Shown here piece by piece: positions 6,594-7,492 of a stretch of DNA of 7,492 bases. The stretch comes from Scatosoma sp045656625 (GTDB taxonomy: Bacteria > Bacillota > Clostridia > Christensenellales > Borkfalkiaceae). A program made the translations under genes and the position numbers. The stretch is taken from contig JAZORL010000128.1 of the NCBI GenBank assembly GCA_045656625.1, forward strand, positions 1 through 7,492, given 5' to 3'. The notes beneath the pieces were generated by a model. It searched no databases and was not told where the DNA came from. It saw only the letters and a list, made by a program, of their open reading frames with translations. Positions within the stretch are counted from its first letter, which is position 1. Each line of letters opens with the position of its first letter.

Positions 6594-7492
6594 TTATTCC
6601 ACCTCTGCTTCTACGTTTTCTTCAACGGGAGCTTCTACTACCGTTTCTTCGGATTCTGCAGGTTCTTCAACTACGGGAGCGGTAGGAAGATTAAGACCTT
6701 CTACGCCGAAATAGATTCTTTCTTCCGTTTCGGAATTGAAAAGGAATACTTTATGAGGTTTCAACGAGAAGTTTACGGTTTGCGCCGTCAAATCAATCTT
6801 GTTGTCTGCGTCAACAATCGAACGAACGATAGGATTTACCGATGCGGTATGAGTAGACACGATGCTCACGTCACGGCCCATAACTTCCAAGTTGGAAAGC
6901 GCGCACTTCAAAGCGCCGTCTGCGCAAGGGATAAAGCCTTCGGGACGAATGGCAACGTATACGTCTTTATTTTCAACGCCCGTGATATCCATCACAGCGT
7001 CTTCGCCGATATAGAGCTTGCCTTCTTCTACGCGACCTTTGAATACGTTGATAGGGGGCGTACCAAGGAATTTCGCTACGAAAAGGTTTACAGGCGAATC
7101 GTAAATATCTTGGGGTTTGCCGACTTGTTGCACAACGCCGAGCTTCATAACGACGATAATATCGGAGATACTCATTGCTTCTTCTTGGTCGTGCGTTACG
7201 AATACAGTCGTGATCCCCGTTTCTTTTTGAATTCTTCTAATTTCTTCACGGGTTTGCAAACGCAAACGAGCGTCAAGGTTCGAAAGAGGTTCGTCGAGCA
7301 GTAATACGCGGGGCATTTTAACAAGTGCGCGTGCGATTGCGACACGTTGTTGTTGACCACCGGAAAGTTCGTTTGGTTTGCGGTCCATAAGGTCGTCAAT
7401 TTGAACAAGACGAGCCGCTTCCAATGCTCTTTCCAACATTTGTGCCTTGGTAAGTTTGTCATCGCCCTTCAAGTTTTGCAAAAGTCGGATCG
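6594..7492 (-). CDS. ABC transporter ATP-binding subunit, MalK/UgpC/MsmK type (5' end outside window)
   Basis: This is the cytoplasmic ATPase that would power the importer encoded by the next three genes. The visible part is 299 complete codons. Counting from the TTG at 7481 as residue 1, one sees the ABC signature LSGGQQQ (39-45), Walker B with catalytic Glu in VLLLDEP (59-65), the D-loop SNLDA (67-71) and the switch His in THDQEEA (96-102). After these comes a TOBE-like regulatory domain (about 140-258, with RPEG at 179-182) as in CUT1 ATPases. Walker A and the Q-loop lie beyond the right edge. The frame stays open to base 7492, so the TTG at 7481 is not the true start. The last ~34 residues (262-295) form an unusual tail with 11 Glu and no Lys or Arg. 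The gene ends 3 bases before the first permease, so translational coupling is likely. Family assignment is firm; substrate cannot be read from this subunit. Confidence 0.95.
   Translation of the reverse strand, partial: IRLLQNLKGDDKLTKAQMLERALEAARLVQIDDLMDRKPNELSGGQQQRVAIARALVKMPRVLLLDEPLSNLDARLRLQTREEIRRIQKETGITTVFVTHDQEEAMSISDIIVVMKLGVVQQVGKPQDIYDSPVNLFVAKFLGTPPINVFKGRVEEGKLYIGEDAVMDITGVENKDVYVAIRPEGFIPCADGALKCALSNLEVMGRDVSIVSTHTASVNPIVRSIVDADNKIDLTAQTVNFSLKPHKVFLFNSETEERIYFGVEGLNLPTAPVVEEPAESEETVVEAPVEENVEAEVE
6599..6606 (-). promoter_or_regulatory. Shine-Dalgarno for first permease, inside the ATPase gene
   Basis: The minus strand reads AGAGGTGG eight bases before the ATG at 6590. It lies within the final codons of the ATPase gene, whose TAA is at 6596-6594, leaving only 3 bases between the genes. 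This supports the ATG at 6590 as the start of the permease, including its unusual N-terminal extension. Confidence 0.7.

Noticed and set aside
6483..7304. A 273-codon open frame on the plus strand
   Set aside because: Antisense to the ATPase and the start of the first permease, both clear family members. The translation has no recognisable domain.
7479..7481. TTG as start codon of the ATPase gene
   Set aside because: The frame continues without a stop to base 7492, and the protein would lack Walker A and the Q-loop. The gene is cut by the window edge, not started here.
3008..7492. Polyamine (PotABCD) transporter
   Set aside because: The gene order fits, but the permease loops (EAAKIDG type) and the 483-residue binding protein with UgpB-like segments belong to the CUT1 family.
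1..7492. CRISPR array, insertion sequence, tRNA or rRNA
   Set aside because: No spaced direct repeats, terminal inverted repeats, transposase-like frames or RNA-gene signatures were seen by eye on either strand, and coding sequence covers nearly everything.

Overview
The window is one co-directional block of six genes, all on the minus strand. They are read from the right edge to the left edge with gaps of 3 to 53 bases and no visible terminator. The first gene (ABC ATPase) is cut by the right edge and the last (a cell-surface lipoprotein) by the left edge. The extracytoplasmic proteins start with type II (lipobox) signal peptides, most start codons follow AAGGAG-like Shine-Dalgarno sites, and base composition looks mid-40s percent GC by eye. 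This suggests a Gram-positive, Clostridia-like bacterium, probably an uncultured gut lineage; the taxon is inference from style only.

Layout in transcription order: (1) 7492-6594, MalK/UgpC/MsmK-type ATPase, N-terminus outside the window, with an acidic C-terminal tail; (2) 6590-5508, MalF/UgpA-type permease with a basic, aromatic N-terminal extension; (3) 5496-4513, MalG/UgpE-type permease with an acidic N-terminal extension; (4) 4459-3008, UgpB-like substrate-binding lipoprotein; (5) 2990-1629, lipoprotein with a staphylococcal-nuclease-like (SNase) domain followed by two probable OB-folds; (6) 1583-1, lipoprotein with Ig-like beta modules and an OB-fold-like region at the truncated end. 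Gene 6 fills the left 1.6 kb and is easily missed because its reading frame has no stop codon inside the window. A long spurious open frame covers the opposite strand there.

Together genes 1-4 make a complete importer of the carbohydrate uptake type 1 (CUT1) family. Its substrate is unknown. Directly behind it, 17 bases after the binding-protein gene, sits a surface-anchored probable nuclease, followed by another surface lipoprotein. The most interesting reading is a nucleic-acid scavenging system: the nuclease cuts extracellular DNA or RNA at the cell surface, OB-fold modules hold it, and the CUT1-type transporter takes up the products. Mycoplasmas have a comparable arrangement (SNase-type nuclease genes beside ABC transporter genes), but such a link is not standard for CUT1 importers in Clostridia. 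The linkage is visible in the sequence; the shared function is inference. No RNA gene, CRISPR array, mobile element or large repeat was seen, and no gene-free stretch exceeds 53 bases.
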